A DNA stretch of 64,000 bases from Rufibacter ruber (lineage in GTDB: Bacteria; Bacteroidota; Bacteroidia; Cytophagales; Hymenobacteraceae). The stretch covers positions 62,001 through 126,000 of the forward strand of contig NZ_LRMM01000001.1 in NCBI RefSeq assembly GCF_001647275.1, written 5' to 3'. Position 1 is the first letter of the stretch, and each line of letters opens with the position of its first letter. Of this stretch, positions 31,367 to 41,478 are shown piece after piece. The notes beneath the pieces were generated by a model. The model worked only from the letters and a program-made list of their open reading frames with translations, searched no databases and was not told the DNA's origin. A program made the translations under genes and the position numbers.

Positions 31367-34000
31367 ATGAAAAGAGTCTTAACGTTTCTCCTTTTAGCTG
31401 TGGCGCTGGGGGCCGTCTCATTTACCCCCGCCCAGGAAGATGCCTTTCAATATCCGTTCCAGAACCCCAACCTGACTATTGAAGCGCGGGTGAATGATCT
31501 GGTGTCGCGCCTGACCTTAGAGGAGAAGGTGGCGCAGATGCTGAACGCGGCCCCCGCCATTGACCGCCTGGGCATTCCCAGCTATGACTGGTGGAACGAG
31601 GTGCTGCACGGCGTGGCCCGTACGCCGTATAAAGTAACCGTTTATCCGCAGGCCATAGGCATGGCGGCTACGTTTGATACCACCTCGCTGCAGGTCATGG
31701 CAGATTACTCGGCCTTAGAGGGGCGGGCAATTTATAACAAGGCTATCGCCGAAGGCAAATCTGGCCAGCGCTACGTGGGCTTAACCTACTGGACACCCAA
31801 CATCAACATCTTCCGGGACCCGCGCTGGGGACGGGGGCAGGAAACCTACGGCGAAGACCCGTTCCTCACCGCCATGCTGGGCCGGGCGTTTGTGCGCGGC
31901 CTGCAGGGCGATGACCCCAAATACCTGAAAGCGGCGGCCTGCGCCAAACACTACGCCGTGCACAGCGGGCCTGAGCCTGAGCGCCACGTGTTCAACGCCC
32001 AAGCCACCAACTATGACCTTTGGGATACGTATCTGCCCGCCTTTGAGGAGCTGGTGGTGAACGCCAAGGTGGCGGGCGTGATGTGCGCCTACAACGCGTT
32101 CAGGGGCCAGCCCTGCTGCGGCTCAGACGTACTCATGAATGACATTCTGCGCAACCAGTGGCAGTTCACGGGCTATGTGACCTCAGACTGCTGGGCCGTT
32201 GACGACTTCTTCAAAAACCATAAAACCCACCCAGACGCGGCCTCGGCCTCAGCCGATGCCGTGATGCACGGCACTGATATTGACTGCGGCACTGATGCTT
32301 ACAAAGCGCTGGTGCAGGCCGTGAAAGACGGTAAAATCACCGAGCGCATGATTGATGTGTCTGTGAAGCGGTTGTTCACCATCCGGTTCCGGTTGGGTAT
32401 GTTTGATCCCGTGGCGCTGGTGAAATATGCCCAGACCTCGCCTGAGGTTTTAGAAAGTGCGCCGCACAAAGCTCACTCGCTCAAGATGGCGCAGCAGTCT
32501 ATGGTGCTGTTGAAGAATGACAAAAACACGCTCCCACTCAAGAAAAACCTGAAGAAAATTGCCGTGATTGGCCCTAACGCCAACAACCCCATTGCGGTGC
32601 TGGGCAACTACAACGGTACGCCGTCTACCATTGTCACGGCGTTGCAGGGCATCAAAAACAAAGTGGGGTCGGGCACCGAAGTGGTCTACGAGCAGGCCAC
32701 TACCTTCACCAAAGACACGCTGCTGGTGTACACCAACATCAGCTCCCAGCTGAGCTTTGACGGCAAAGCAGGTGTGCGCGCCGAATATTTTAACAACAGA
32801 GACCTGAAAGGCGAGCCCGTGGCCACCCGTCAGGAGCCTGCCATCAACAATGCGTGGCAGGAGGGCGAAACCGTGGTGGGCAGCATGAAAGCTTACAACT
32901 TCTCGGCCCGCTATACCACAGACTATACCGCCAGCGCCACCGGCTCCATCACCCTGGAACTGGAAGGCGACGACGGCTACCGTTTACTGGTAGACGGCAA
33001 GGAAACGCTCAACGCCTGGGAGCGCAACCGCTGGGGGGCCAAGAATTTTAAACTGCCTACCAAACAAGGCCAGAAATACCGGCTGGTGCTGGAGTATGTG
33101 CAGCGCGAAGGCAAGGCTTCTGTGCAGCTGCGCGCGGGCAACTTCGCCAAAACCGACTTCAAAGCCCTGGCCAACCGGGTGAAAGATGCAGACGTCCTCA
33201 TCTACGTAGGCGGTATCTCCCCGCAACTGGAGGGCGAGGAAATGCAGGTGAACGAACCTGGCTTCAACGGCGGCGACCGTACCTCTATTCTGCTGCCCCG
33301 TGTGCAGACCGAGGTGATGAAGGCGCTCAAAGCCACGGGCAAGCCGGTAGTGTTTGTGATGATGACGGGCAGCGCCATTGCCATTCCGTGGGAGGCCCAG
33401 AACCTTCCCGCCATTGTGAACGCGTGGTACGCGGGGCAGTCAGCGGGTACGGCTATCGCCGATGTGCTGTTTGGCGACTACAACCCCGCGGGCCGCCTGC
33501 CCGTGACCTTCTACAAGAGCGACAGCGACCTTCCGCCGTTTGGCGACTACACCATGGACAACCGCACGTACCGCTATTTCAAAGGGCAACCGCTGTACGG
33601 CTTCGGGCACGGTCTGAGCTACACCACCTTTCAATATGACCAGCTGGAGGTGCCAAAGAGCAGCCGCGTGAATTCGCCTGTCCCTGTGCGGGTGCGGGTC
33701 ACCAACTCGGGCAAACTAGACGGCGAGGAAGTGGTGCAGCTGTACGTGAGCAAGCAGGTGCCCGGCTATAAAACGCCTATCAGGGCCTTGAAAGGTTTCA
33801 AACGTATTTCCCTGAAACGCGGCGAGAGCCAGGTAGTCACCTTTGAACTTCGACCGCAGGATTTGGCGGTTATTTCCCAAGACGGCTCCGCCGAATATGA
33901 GGCGGGCACGGTGCAGATCAGCGTGGGCGGCAGTCAGCCAGATGCGCAGAGCAAGAAGAGTAGGAAGACTGTTGAGGGGCGTATGGCGTTGGTGAAGTAG
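31367..34000 (+). CDS. Glycoside hydrolase family 3 protein with PA14 domain (beta-xylosidase/glucosidase type)
   Basis: An 877-residue secreted enzyme. A signal peptide (MKRVLTFLLLAVALGAVSF) is followed by an N-terminal GH3 TIM barrel (about 35-340) with the nucleophile Asp274 in GYVTSDCWAVDDF. The C-terminal GH3 domain is interrupted by a PA14 module (about 460-605, VRAEYFNNRDLKGEPVA onward), and a fibronectin-III-like domain ends the protein. The TSDCWAV form of the motif and the WWNEVLHGVAR segment are typical of xylosidase/arabinosidase-type GH3 enzymes. It probably acts in the periplasm on plant or microbial oligosaccharides. No susCD pair is adjacent. Confidence 0.92.
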   Translation: MKRVLTFLLLAVALGAVSFTPAQEDAFQYPFQNPNLTIEARVNDLVSRLTLEEKVAQMLNAAPAIDRLGIPSYDWWNEVLHGVARTPYKVTVYPQAIGMAATFDTTSLQVMADYSALEGRAIYNKAIAEGKSGQRYVGLTYWTPNINIFRDPRWGRGQETYGEDPFLTAMLGRAFVRGLQGDDPKYLKAAACAKHYAVHSGPEPERHVFNAQATNYDLWDTYLPAFEELVVNAKVAGVMCAYNAFRGQPCCGSDVLMNDILRNQWQFTGYVTSDCWAVDDFFKNHKTHPDAASASADAVMHGTDIDCGTDAYKALVQAVKDGKITERMIDVSVKRLFTIRFRLGMFDPVALVKYAQTSPEVLESAPHKAHSLKMAQQSMVLLKNDKNTLPLKKNLKKIAVIGPNANNPIAVLGNYNGTPSTIVTALQGIKNKVGSGTEVVYEQATTFTKDTLLVYTNISSQLSFDGKAGVRAEYFNNRDLKGEPVATRQEPAINNAWQEGETVVGSMKAYNFSARYTTDYTASATGSITLELEGDDGYRLLVDGKETLNAWERNRWGAKNFKLPTKQGQKYRLVLEYVQREGKASVQLRAGNFAKTDFKALANRVKDADVLIYVGGISPQLEGEEMQVNEPGFNGGDRTSILLPRVQTEVMKALKATGKPVVFVMMTGSAIAIPWEAQNLPAIVNAWYAGQSAGTAIADVLFGDYNPAGRLPVTFYKSDSDLPPFGDYTMDNRTYRYFKGQPLYGFGHGLSYTTFQYDQLEVPKSSRVNSPVPVRVRVTNSGKLDGEEVVQLYVSKQVPGYKTPIRALKGFKRISLKRGESQVVTFELRPQDLAVISQDGSAEYEAGTVQISVGGSQPDAQSKKSRKTVEGRMALVK

Positions 34001-34021
34001 GGTTGTTTGCATTTTAGGAAA

Positions 34022-34062
34022 CCTGTTTTTGGCTTGTTTTTCAGAAAACAGGTCAGAAACGG
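34022..34062. repeat. Palindromic element, copy 17
   Basis: CCTGTTTTTGGCTTG pairs with CAGGTCAGAAACGG imperfectly. It lies 21 bp past the GH3 stop codon as the likely terminator. Confidence 0.78.
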
Positions 34063-34612
34063 GTTTTTATTTTAGGTGTCTTGTGGTCATGCTGCTGCAG
34101 GGGCCATGCGTAGTTTGCTGCTCCCTTGGCGTTGCCGCTTGATGCGTTGTTTTAGTAGCTGTGTTGTTTCATCTTTTCCGGTAAGCGCTCACGGCCGCGG
34201 GGCCCCGTCCTGCCGGTTCGCACTGCTGTTAAAACTAGGCCCTCCGGCCTTGCCGCTGGAGCGGCACCGTATTAACAGAGGCGCTCACCGCCAAGACTGG
34301 TTTGGGTTCCCCTCCTGATCAGCTTCTCTGGTTATATCTGTACCAGTAGGTAACTGCTGCTGATCCGCTAGCCTGGGGCGAGCCCGTGCTGCGCACATCA
34401 GCCAGGGGCAGAAGTGCTAATTAACAGAGGTGCCACTAGCAGAAGTGTTGATTGTTCATTGTTGTTTCTTTACTTACTTATTGCTGCTTGTTTGTCACAA
34501 TCTCTGGTTCAAGTTTCCAACTTGGACCTATAATGGCGGAAGCTTTCAGCTTCCATGAGGCGGCAGCCTCACATTACCTCTGCCCTCTATAGCTCCCTCT
34601 TCTGCCCCTCTA

Positions 34613-34634
34613 TGGCGCGGAAGTTACTTCCGTG
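34613..34634 (+). repeat. 20-bp dispersed motif, copy B
   Basis: This is the same GCGCGGAAGTTACTTCCGTG as at 20003. Similarity to the 49395 copy extends about 25 bp further (TAACTCnAGCnGATA). Confidence 0.75.
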
Positions 34635-35071
34635 CCTTCTAACTCCAGCTGATACTCCCGCTTGCGCGAGTCCCCAGACGCGTGCCTACTGATGACGGGC
34701 GGTCTCAGCCTGCCCTCGCGGCGCGGCTGCGAAACCAGGCATTGCTGCTTCATTCGTATTGAATTGCCTAAAGAAAAAAGGAAGGACTCAAGACTCAGGA
34801 CTCAGAACTCACTCTGATGCTCCCCCTTTGAAGAGGGCGAAGGGGGAGGTTGACACAGGAGGACACACATTGCTGAGGTACGGTCACCCGCCATTTGTCC
34901 TACGCATTCTAGATCAATCCCCTCCCGGGAGGGGTTGGGGTGGGTCTCACGCATGGCAAGTTGTTTCACAACCGAAGCCAAGATCACATGCTTGACTCAG
35001 AACTCAAGACTCAGGAGTTCTACCAGGCCCCGTACCGTCCTGATGAGGCCTGCGGGCGTCTGTGCCCATTT

Positions 35072-35112
35072 CCTGTTTTCGGCCTGTTTTTCTAAAAACA
35101 GCCCCAAAACGG
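35072..35112. repeat. Palindromic element, copy 18
   Basis: CCTGTTTTCGGCCTG pairs with CAGCCCCAAAACGG with mismatches. It is upstream of rocD, not at a gene end. Confidence 0.75.
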
Positions 35113-35254
35113 GTTTCCCTCTGCAGTGGGTTCTAAAGCCGCTTCTGAAATAAAGTGTTTTCGTTACTTTTATCTTGCAAGGCAGAACATCCGTATCTAA
35201 ATAGAAAAGGAGAGTCTTGCCTGATTCTTACACCCACACAAAACTGATCGCTGC

Positions 35255-36496
35255 ATGAACACCTCAACCATTACCTCAAGCCAACAAGCCATTGCGCTGG
35301 AAGACAAATACGGTGCCCACAATTACCACCCGTTGCCCGTGGTCTTGAGCCGCGGCGAAGGCGTCTTTCTCTGGGATGTGGAGGGAAAACGGTACTATGA
35401 TTTTCTTTCGGCCTACAGTGCCGTGAACCAGGGGCACTGCCACCCGCGCATTATTGGGGCACTCACGCAGCAGGCGCAGCAGCTCACCCTCACCTCCCGC
35501 GCCTTCTACAATGACAAACTCGGCCCCGCCGAAAAGTACCTGTCTGAGCTGTTTGGCTATGACAAGGCGCTGTTGATGAACTCGGGCGCTGAAGCCGTGG
35601 AGACTGCCCTAAAGCTGGCCCGCAAGTGGGGGTACACCCAGAAAGGGATTCCGCCGCATGAGGCTGAGGTGGTAGTGGTGGAGCACAATTTTCACGGCCG
35701 TACCACGGGAATTATCTCTTTCAGCACTGACCCCAGCAGTACCAGAGGGTTTGGGCCTTACATGCCGGGCTACAAGGTGATCCCGTATGACAACCTGGCC
35801 GCGCTGGAGCAAACCCTGAAAGAGAACGCCCACGTCTGTGCCTTCCTGCTGGAACCCATTCAGGGCGAAGCGGGCGTAGTAGTTCCCTCAGAAGGGTATC
35901 TGGCGGGCGCCAAGGCGCTGTGCGAACAATACAACGTGCTCCTGATCATTGACGAGATCCAGACCGGCATTGGCCGCACGGGTAAAATGCTGGCCTCTGA
36001 GTATGAAGGCGTGAAACCAGACATCCTTATCCTGGGCAAGGCCCTGTCTGGCGGCGTGCTCCCTGTTTCTGCGGCACTGGCCAATGATGAGGTCATGCTC
36101 TGCATCCAGCCCGGTGAGCACGGCTCTACCTTTGGCGGCAACCCCTTGGCCTGTGCCGTGACGGTGGCCGCGTTAGAAGTAATAGAAGAGGAGCATCTGG
36201 TAGAAAATGCCCGCCGCCTGGGAGAAGTCTTCCGGGCCCGCATGAACCAACTCAAAGAAAAGCACCCCGAGCTGGTGTCACTGGTACGCGGCCGGGGCCT
36301 TCTGAACGCTGTGATTATCAAGCCCACAGCAGACGGGCGCACCGCCTGGGATGTATGCGTGAAACTGATGGAGAACGGCCTGCTCGCCAAGCCCACCCAC
36401 GGCGACATTATCCGGTTCGCGCCGCCGCTGGTGATTACCCAGGAGCAGTTGCACACCTGCTGTGATATCATTGCCCAAACGCTTGAGGAGTTTTAA
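35255..36496 (+). CDS. rocD: Ornithine--oxo-acid transaminase
   Basis: A 413-residue class-III PLP aminotransferase. It has the characteristic start [36 protein letters not shown], the substrate-side [17 protein letters not shown], the cofactor Asp in [15 protein letters not shown], and the PLP-binding Lys in [15 protein letters not shown]. It transfers the delta-amino group of ornithine to 2-oxoglutarate, giving glutamate semialdehyde, which links arginine/ornithine degradation with proline and glutamate metabolism in the cytosol. It is a single gene with a palindromic terminator 45 bp downstream. Confidence 0.94.
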   Translation: MNTSTITSSQQAIALEDKYGAHNYHPLPVVLSRGEGVFLWDVEGKRYYDFLSAYSAVNQGHCHPRIIGALTQQAQQLTLTSRAFYNDKLGPAEKYLSELFGYDKALLMNSGAEAVETALKLARKWGYTQKGIPPHEAEVVVVEHNFHGRTTGIISFSTDPSSTRGFGPYMPGYKVIPYDNLAALEQTLKENAHVCAFLLEPIQGEAGVVVPSEGYLAGAKALCEQYNVLLIIDEIQTGIGRTGKMLASEYEGVKPDILILGKALSGGVLPVSAALANDEVMLCIQPGEHGSTFGGNPLACAVTVAALEVIEEEHLVENARRLGEVFRARMNQLKEKHPELVSLVRGRGLLNAVIIKPTADGRTAWDVCVKLMENGLLAKPTHGDIIRFAPPLVITQEQLHTCCDIIAQTLEEF

Positions 36497-36540
36497 CTTT
36501 TTGCTGCAACCTATTCTCGGCCTTTGGCCATGGCATAATA

Positions 36541-36583
36541 ACCTGTTTTTGGCCTGTTTTGCAGAAAACAGGTCAAAACAGGT
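36541..36583. repeat. Palindromic element, copy 19
   Basis: ACCTGTTTTTGGCCTG pairs with CAGGTCAAAACAGGT. It lies 45 bp past the rocD stop codon. Confidence 0.83.
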
Positions 36584-36884
36584 TATAACTTTTGCTTCAG
36601 GTTGCGTTCAGTTGAACCTCACTTCTTTGGCCAAAGGCCGAAGACAGCTCCCCCTTTCTTAGGGCAAGGGAAGACACCCGCCGCAGCGAAAGACAGAAAT
36701 CCAGTTGCTTTTCTAGCTTATCATTCTGAAAGAATCTTGGGGGCGATCTAGAAAAGCCTCTGCCGTTTGCCACCAAGCTCTCATCAGAAAGGCAGAAGCA
36801 TGCTTAGCAACAGACTTTCCAGAAAATTTGAATTAGGTTTTAAAATATTCAGAATCAGATGATTTTAATTTAAAATGCTGAAAC

Positions 36885-37056
36885 ACGCATTCCGTCCCCC
36901 TTTGAAGGGGGTAGGGGGATGACCAAGGCCGTTGAAGAACAGCCAGCTTTAGAGTAGCGAAATGAAAAGATGCTTCCCGGGAATGCGTACTTCCGCATGA
37001 GTAATTCAGCACGAATAATCACTCCCCTACCCCCTTCAAAGGGGGACGGAATGCGT
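36885..37056. repeat. Long C/T-rich hairpin, locus B
   Basis: The left arm (36885-36919) begins ACGCATTCCGTCCCCCTTTG and the right arm (37022-37056) ends GGGGGACGGAATGCGT. They are complementary over about 33 bases and enclose about 100 bp. It is homologous to 19840-19980. Confidence 0.82.
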
Positions 37057-37124
37057 GAAAATTCCCAATTTTACGGTAGAAAACTGTTTTGCAAGAAAGA
37101 AGCGGCCCCAAGTGGGGTAGATTT

Positions 37125-37163
37125 CCGTTTCCAGCCTGTTTTTCTGAAAACTGGCCAAAACAG
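37125..37163. repeat. Palindromic element, copy 20
   Basis: CCGTTTCCAGCCTG pairs with CTGGCCAAAACAG with mismatches. It lies just upstream of the hemB promoter. Confidence 0.72.
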
Positions 37164-37165
37164 CC

Positions 37166-37196
37166 TTCGCCTGAATGGGCAGAAACCCTACCTTTG
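37166..37196 (+). promoter_or_regulatory. Promoter of hemB
   Basis: TTCG (37166-37169, one change from TTTG) is followed after 19 nt by a perfect TACCTTTG (37189-37196). The spacing matches the Bacteroidota consensus. The leader would be about 115 nt. Confidence 0.55.
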
Positions 37197-37316
37197 CCGG
37201 GAGTACCTAAACATAATCGGTTTTTGGGCGCGCCCGTACACTATTCTACGCGTTCTTTTGTTGTAGAACAGCAGGTCTGCCCACTTAGCGGCTCACCCGC
37301 CTTATTTGTAACAGCT

Positions 37317-38297
37317 ATGGATCATTTAACCCGTCGGCCCCGCCGAAACCGTAAATCTGAAGTGATCAGGAACATGGTGCAGGAAAACCATGTGGCCGTA
37401 CATGACCTCATTTTCCCAGTCTTCATGATGGAAGGCACCAACCTGGCCGTTGAGATTGCCTCTATGCCGGGCATTTACCGCTACTCCCCAGACCGTTTAC
37501 TGGAAGAAATTGCCCAATGCGTAGACCTGGGCATTAAAACCTTTGCGCCGTTCCCGCAGATTGACGAAAGCAAGAAAGACCGCTTCGCGTCTGAAAGCAA
37601 GAACCCAGAGGGGCTTTACCTGCGCACCATTGCTGAGATCAAGCGCAATTTCCCAGACGTGGTCCTGATGACTGATGTGGCCATGGACCCGTACAGCTCA
37701 GATGGCCATGACGGCATTGTAGACAACGGTGAGATTCTCAATGACGCTACGCTGGAAGTGCTAGGCCAGATGGCGTTGGCCCAGGCCCAGGCCGGTGCCG
37801 ATATCATTGGCCCCTCAGACATGATGGACGGCCGGGTGGCCCACATCCGTCAGGTCCTGGACAGCCACGCGTTCACCAACGTCTCCATCATGAGTTACAC
37901 CGCCAAGTACGCCAGCGGTTTCTACGGTCCGTTCAGAGACGCCCTGGGCTCAGCGCCCAAGCACGGCGACAAGAAAACCTACCAGATGAACCCCGCCAAC
38001 AGCCGCGAAGCCTTGATTGAGGCAGAACTGGACATCGCCGAGGGCGCTGACTTCCTGATGGTAAAACCCGCCCTGGCGTACCTGGACGTGATTAAACTTC
38101 TGAAAGACAACACTAACCTGCCCGTGGCTGCCTACAACATCAGCGGCGAGTACGCCATGGTAAAAGCCGCCGCGCAGAACGGCTGGCTAGACGGTGAGAA
38201 GATCATGCTGGAAGTGCTATTGAGCATGAAACGCGCCGGTGCTGATATTATTCTCACGTACTTTGCCAAAGAATTTGCGCAGTACATGAAAAAGTAG
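37317..38297 (+). CDS. hemB: Porphobilinogen synthase (delta-aminolevulinic acid dehydratase)
   Basis: The ATG at 37317 (MDHLTRRPRRNRKSEVIRNM) gives 326 residues, the family length. It has LIFPVFMMEGTN, TDVAMDPYSSDGHDGIV (the metal-site region with Asp/His in place of the zinc Cys triad), the first active-site Lys in SYTAKYASGFYGPFRDA and the Schiff-base Lys in FLMVKPALAYLD. It condenses two 5-aminolevulinates to porphobilinogen in tetrapyrrole synthesis. The Cys-poor metal site suggests a Mg2+-dependent form. hemJ and hemN lie 5-8 kb downstream, but not in one operon. Confidence 0.95.
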   Translation: MDHLTRRPRRNRKSEVIRNMVQENHVAVHDLIFPVFMMEGTNLAVEIASMPGIYRYSPDRLLEEIAQCVDLGIKTFAPFPQIDESKKDRFASESKNPEGLYLRTIAEIKRNFPDVVLMTDVAMDPYSSDGHDGIVDNGEILNDATLEVLGQMALAQAQAGADIIGPSDMMDGRVAHIRQVLDSHAFTNVSIMSYTAKYASGFYGPFRDALGSAPKHGDKKTYQMNPANSREALIEAELDIAEGADFLMVKPALAYLDVIKLLKDNTNLPVAAYNISGEYAMVKAAAQNGWLDGEKIMLEVLLSMKRAGADIILTYFAKEFAQYMKK

Positions 38298-38298
38298 G

Positions 38299-38339
38299 CC
38301 TGTTTTTGACCTGTTTTCTGAAAAACAGGTCAAAAACAG
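38299..38339. repeat. Palindromic element, copy 21
   Basis: CCTGTTTTTGACCTG pairs with CAGGTCAAAAACAG, starting one base after the hemB stop codon. It overlaps the next terminator stem by three bases. Confidence 0.87.
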
Positions 38340-38380
38340 AAACAGGAAAGGGAGCCCACGGGCTCCCTTTCCTGTTTCTG
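38337..38380. terminator. Strong bidirectional terminator between hemB and the BNR-type gene
   Basis: Perfect 20-bp arms (CAGAAACAGGAAAGGGAGCC and its complement) surround a CACG loop, located 14 bp from the minus-strand gene's stop codon. It is stacked behind a palindromic element, giving two stems for the convergent pair. Confidence 0.8.
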
Positions 38381-38393
38381 TACAGCTCCAGCT

Positions 38394-41267
38394 TTACTTT
38401 AGCTGAACCATGCGTTTGGTAAAGCGCTTCCCGTCAACCATGAGCTGGTAGAGGTAGGTGCCACTCGCCAGGCCGCTGCCCCGCCAGGTCACCAGGTGTT
38501 TACCGGCTTGCAGGCTGCCATTTACCAGGGAAGCCACCTTTCTGCCCGTCATATCAAACACCTGCAACTGCACCTGGGCCGCACTCTCTAATTGGAAAGG
38601 AATGGTAACCGTTGTCCCTTGAACGTATGGGTTAGGATAGCTCAGGCCAAGCCCTGTCTGCAAAGGGTTGGGGTCCTCAACGTTGGGGATCAACGGCCCT
38701 GAGTACCTAAGGCTGAACACCCCGTTCCCGTGGGTGCCCACTACAACCAGATCATCTGTGGTTCTGCTGAGCACCATGTCAACCGGCACCTGCCCAATAG
38801 AGCTATTGCCTTCGCGCAGCCAGGTGGTACCGGCCCCTTCTAAAACGCCGGTAGAGTACAAGCCGGTACTGGTACCTACAAAGTACTTATTGGTGCCGTC
38901 TGGGTTGGGGAGAATAGTCACCCACCTGGCAGAAGGGCCGTTACCGCTACCATCAGGGTTCTCCTCCAGGTTTCCGGCAACGGCGGTCCAGGTAGCCCCG
39001 CCATCTGTGGTGTAGAACAGACTCTGCACTTTATAGTTAGAAAATACCACTACGGCTTTGTTGGCGTCTTTGGGGTCAATGGCAATACAGTTGATATAGC
39101 CGGTGGGAGCCCCAGATGCACTCTTGGGGAAATTAGCCCCTGTGATCTCAGTTCTGGTGGGCGAAGCTGCGTTGCCGTTCTGGAGCTTGTACAACCGGCC
39201 TCCGCTGGTTCCAAAATAGACCACATTGGCCGGCACTTTACTGACTGAGACAGCAGAAATGGTTTCAGAAATACCCAGATTGGCCACCACCTCCCAGCCC
39301 AGGTTTGATTGTTCCCCGCCCAGGGGGATCTGGGCAATGTTTTTATTGCGCCATAGCGTGTCACCGGCCGGTAGAAACATGGTGTACTCATTGTTAGGAT
39401 CAATGGTGTACGGGTTCACAAACAGGTAGCCCGTGGTTTTGGGCGGGTCAATTCTGGCATACCCAATATCTTCACCCTTATCATTGAACGCGATTCTATA
39501 TACTGTACCGTTCTGCACAGACACCAACAGGGAGTGGGTGGTCACAGCGGCAAAAGCCCCGTCTCCCCCTACAACCTCGTTCCACTCTGTGGTGGCGTTG
39601 ATGTTGTCTACCGCCCAGCTGCCATTGTCCTGCATACCGCCCACCACAAAGTCATCTGTGGTGTTCAGGTCCATGGCCACTGTATAGAACTGAGTGGTCT
39701 GATACCCCCTGTTCAGAGACTCCCATACCACAGAGGCAGCTGCGTTATTGTTGGTCCGGCTCACGCCCCCGTCATGCGCAGACAGCATTCTGTTGGGGTT
39801 AGAACGGTAGAAGATGACCTCATGCTGGTCAGGGTGATGGTTGTTGTATAAGGCAAAGCTGGAGTTATCAGGCACGTAGCCGCCTATTTTACGCGTAGAG
39901 GTGGTATTGGTAAAGCCACTGAGGGACCGGTAAAGGTTGGTGCCGCCCAGCACCACAAAGTTAGGATCATCTGGTTTGACTTTGACCACCATGTTGTACC
40001 CACCCTGCAGGTCTAAATCACCAGATTTCCCACCCAGCATGGGCAGATTGGCGCTGAGGTTCGTCCACCGGCCACCTGCCCCGGCCCCACTCCCAGAGAG
40101 GTACTCGTACTTCCAGAGATTGGCCTCAGCGGCAGCATTGGTGGCTGTGTACACAAAGAAATATACTATGTTCTCATTAGAAGGCGCAATATCCATGACA
40201 ATGCGCTCATAGGAAGCCGGAAAGGTACCCGGTGTGATGTCTGTCCAGGTGACGCCGTCTGTAGAGCGGTGAATGCCTCGTTTAGTGGCAGATCTTCCTC
40301 CGCTGGCATACTGGCTTAAAGCTGCGTACATGTTGCCGCTATTCCCAATGGCAATATCTGTAAAGTAGGGGCTGGCGTTGAAGTCATTTACCCCGGCCTC
40401 ATACCCCAGCACACTCTGCCAGGTACCCCCCCCGTCAGTAGACCTTCTGACAGAGCCTACGGTAGCCGCAAAAACTTCATCCTGCGCCGCATTGGCCGGA
40501 TTGGTAGCCACCCGGTAGATAAACTGGAAGACATTGGTGAAGGCTGTGAAATTGGCCGTCTGGGTAGAGACCAGCGGGCTCCAGGTGACGCCGTTGTCAA
40601 TTGACTTGTAGATACCATTCCCATAGTAGGTAGCCCCCGGAGCAGAGGCAGAGTTCCCAAACATTTCACCGGTGCCATAGTACCAGACATTCTGCTTGCC
40701 CACTCTCTTGTCCTGGCTGATGGTTGTCACACTCTGCAACTGGTCTAACCCGGTCACTTTGGCCCAGGAGGCACCGCCGTTGCTGCTGCGCCACATGCCC
40801 CCAGACACGCCACCGGCCAAAAGAACGTTTTCATTGGCTATGTCCAGCGCCATGGCGCGGGTACGCCCACCCACATTATAAGGCCCGCGGCTATTCCAGT
40901 TCTCTGTTGCAAACTTGGCATGGGGGTCTAACTGGCGCAGCACCTGCTCTTTGGTAGGGATTGTCTCAGAAAAAGCCAGCTCCAGCTCCCGTATTCCCTC
41001 CGGAACCTTTCCTGTAGCCGGATCTTTAAGCCGTTCAACCTCATACTCAAGCCGTGCCTGCGGCTTGTCTTTAGACCCAATGGCGCCCTTCTTATGCAAC
41101 CGCTCCACCCTGGACCTGTAGCCGGCCTTCTTCATCTCATCTGCTGAGATACGCCCCTGGCGGTCTTCACCGGCGGGACCAGAGGCAGAAAAATAAAGGA
41201 GCGCCCCAAAAACAAGGAGCAAGAGGCAAGACATCCAGTTCTGGCGCTGCTGGTGAATAGGTTTCAT
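38394..41267 (-). CDS. Secreted BNR/sortilin-type beta-propeller protein with T9SS sorting domain
   Basis: A 957-residue protein. An N-terminal signal anchor (LLLLVFGALLYFSAS) is followed by a charged prodomain-like region to about residue 115. Propeller repeats of the BNR/VPS10 type follow, with Asp-box-like strands (MWRSSNGGASWAKV, IYKSIDNGVTWSPL, VRRSTDGGGTWQSV, LFYTTDGGATWTAV). The last ~80 residues are a type A T9SS domain (LSYPNPYVQGTTVTIPF to TKRMVQLK). It is expected on the cell surface or released. Similar proteins are annotated as exo-glycosidase-like or hypothetical; no catalytic residues can be assigned. Confidence 0.88.
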   Translation of the reverse strand: MKPIHQQRQNWMSCLLLLVFGALLYFSASGPAGEDRQGRISADEMKKAGYRSRVERLHKKGAIGSKDKPQARLEYEVERLKDPATGKVPEGIRELELAFSETIPTKEQVLRQLDPHAKFATENWNSRGPYNVGGRTRAMALDIANENVLLAGGVSGGMWRSSNGGASWAKVTGLDQLQSVTTISQDKRVGKQNVWYYGTGEMFGNSASAPGATYYGNGIYKSIDNGVTWSPLVSTQTANFTAFTNVFQFIYRVATNPANAAQDEVFAATVGSVRRSTDGGGTWQSVLGYEAGVNDFNASPYFTDIAIGNSGNMYAALSQYASGGRSATKRGIHRSTDGVTWTDITPGTFPASYERIVMDIAPSNENIVYFFVYTATNAAAEANLWKYEYLSGSGAGAGGRWTNLSANLPMLGGKSGDLDLQGGYNMVVKVKPDDPNFVVLGGTNLYRSLSGFTNTTSTRKIGGYVPDNSSFALYNNHHPDQHEVIFYRSNPNRMLSAHDGGVSRTNNNAAASVVWESLNRGYQTTQFYTVAMDLNTTDDFVVGGMQDNGSWAVDNINATTEWNEVVGGDGAFAAVTTHSLLVSVQNGTVYRIAFNDKGEDIGYARIDPPKTTGYLFVNPYTIDPNNEYTMFLPAGDTLWRNKNIAQIPLGGEQSNLGWEVVANLGISETISAVSVSKVPANVVYFGTSGGRLYKLQNGNAASPTRTEITGANFPKSASGAPTGYINCIAIDPKDANKAVVVFSNYKVQSLFYTTDGGATWTAVAGNLEENPDGSGNGPSARWVTILPNPDGTNKYFVGTSTGLYSTGVLEGAGTTWLREGNSSIGQVPVDMVLSRTTDDLVVVGTHGNGVFSLRYSGPLIPNVEDPNPLQTGLGLSYPNPYVQGTTVTIPFQLESAAQVQLQVFDMTGRKVASLVNGSLQAGKHLVTWRGSGLASGTYLYQLMVDGKRFTKRMVQLK

Positions 41268-41478
41268 GGAGCTATTGGTAAAGTGTGCGTTAGAGCCTAC
41301 TTACATTTTGTCTATTGTGCGGCAAAGGGGGAAGAGATAGTCACGCTTTTATTGCCTTGGTAGCGCTGCTACAGGGCTCTAAAACCGCTATACAAGTACC
41401 TCACGTTGCCCTTCTTCGCATATATGTCTAAAACTAAACATGCTCTTTTTATGAATGTTTTCGTCACTTACATTCAGG

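Larger units (their letters stand above)
34001..35254. other. Long repeat-filled intergenic region, no gene
   Basis: This 1.25-kb gap contains two palindromic elements (34022-34062 and 35072-35112), the 20-bp motif at 34613-34634, and C/T-rich repeat segments at 34817-34850 and 34905-34960 (GAGGGCGAAGGGGG and CCCCTCCCGGGAGGGG types). Between 34100 and 34610 is low-information sequence with stop codons in all frames. It looks like an accumulation site for small repeats between two independently transcribed genes. Confidence 0.6.
36497..37316. other. Intergenic region between rocD and hemB, no gene
   Basis: This 820-bp gap holds palindromic elements at 36541-36583 and 37125-37163, the long C/T-rich hairpin at 36885-37056, and the hemB promoter (37166-37196). 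An AT-rich stretch at 36830-36875 has no obvious role. An in-frame extension of hemB to 37089 crosses a palindrome and is not coding. Confidence 0.55.

Noticed and set aside
37089-37316. N-terminal extension of hemB
   Set aside because: It crosses a palindromic element and the promoter, and family similarity begins at the ATG at 37317.
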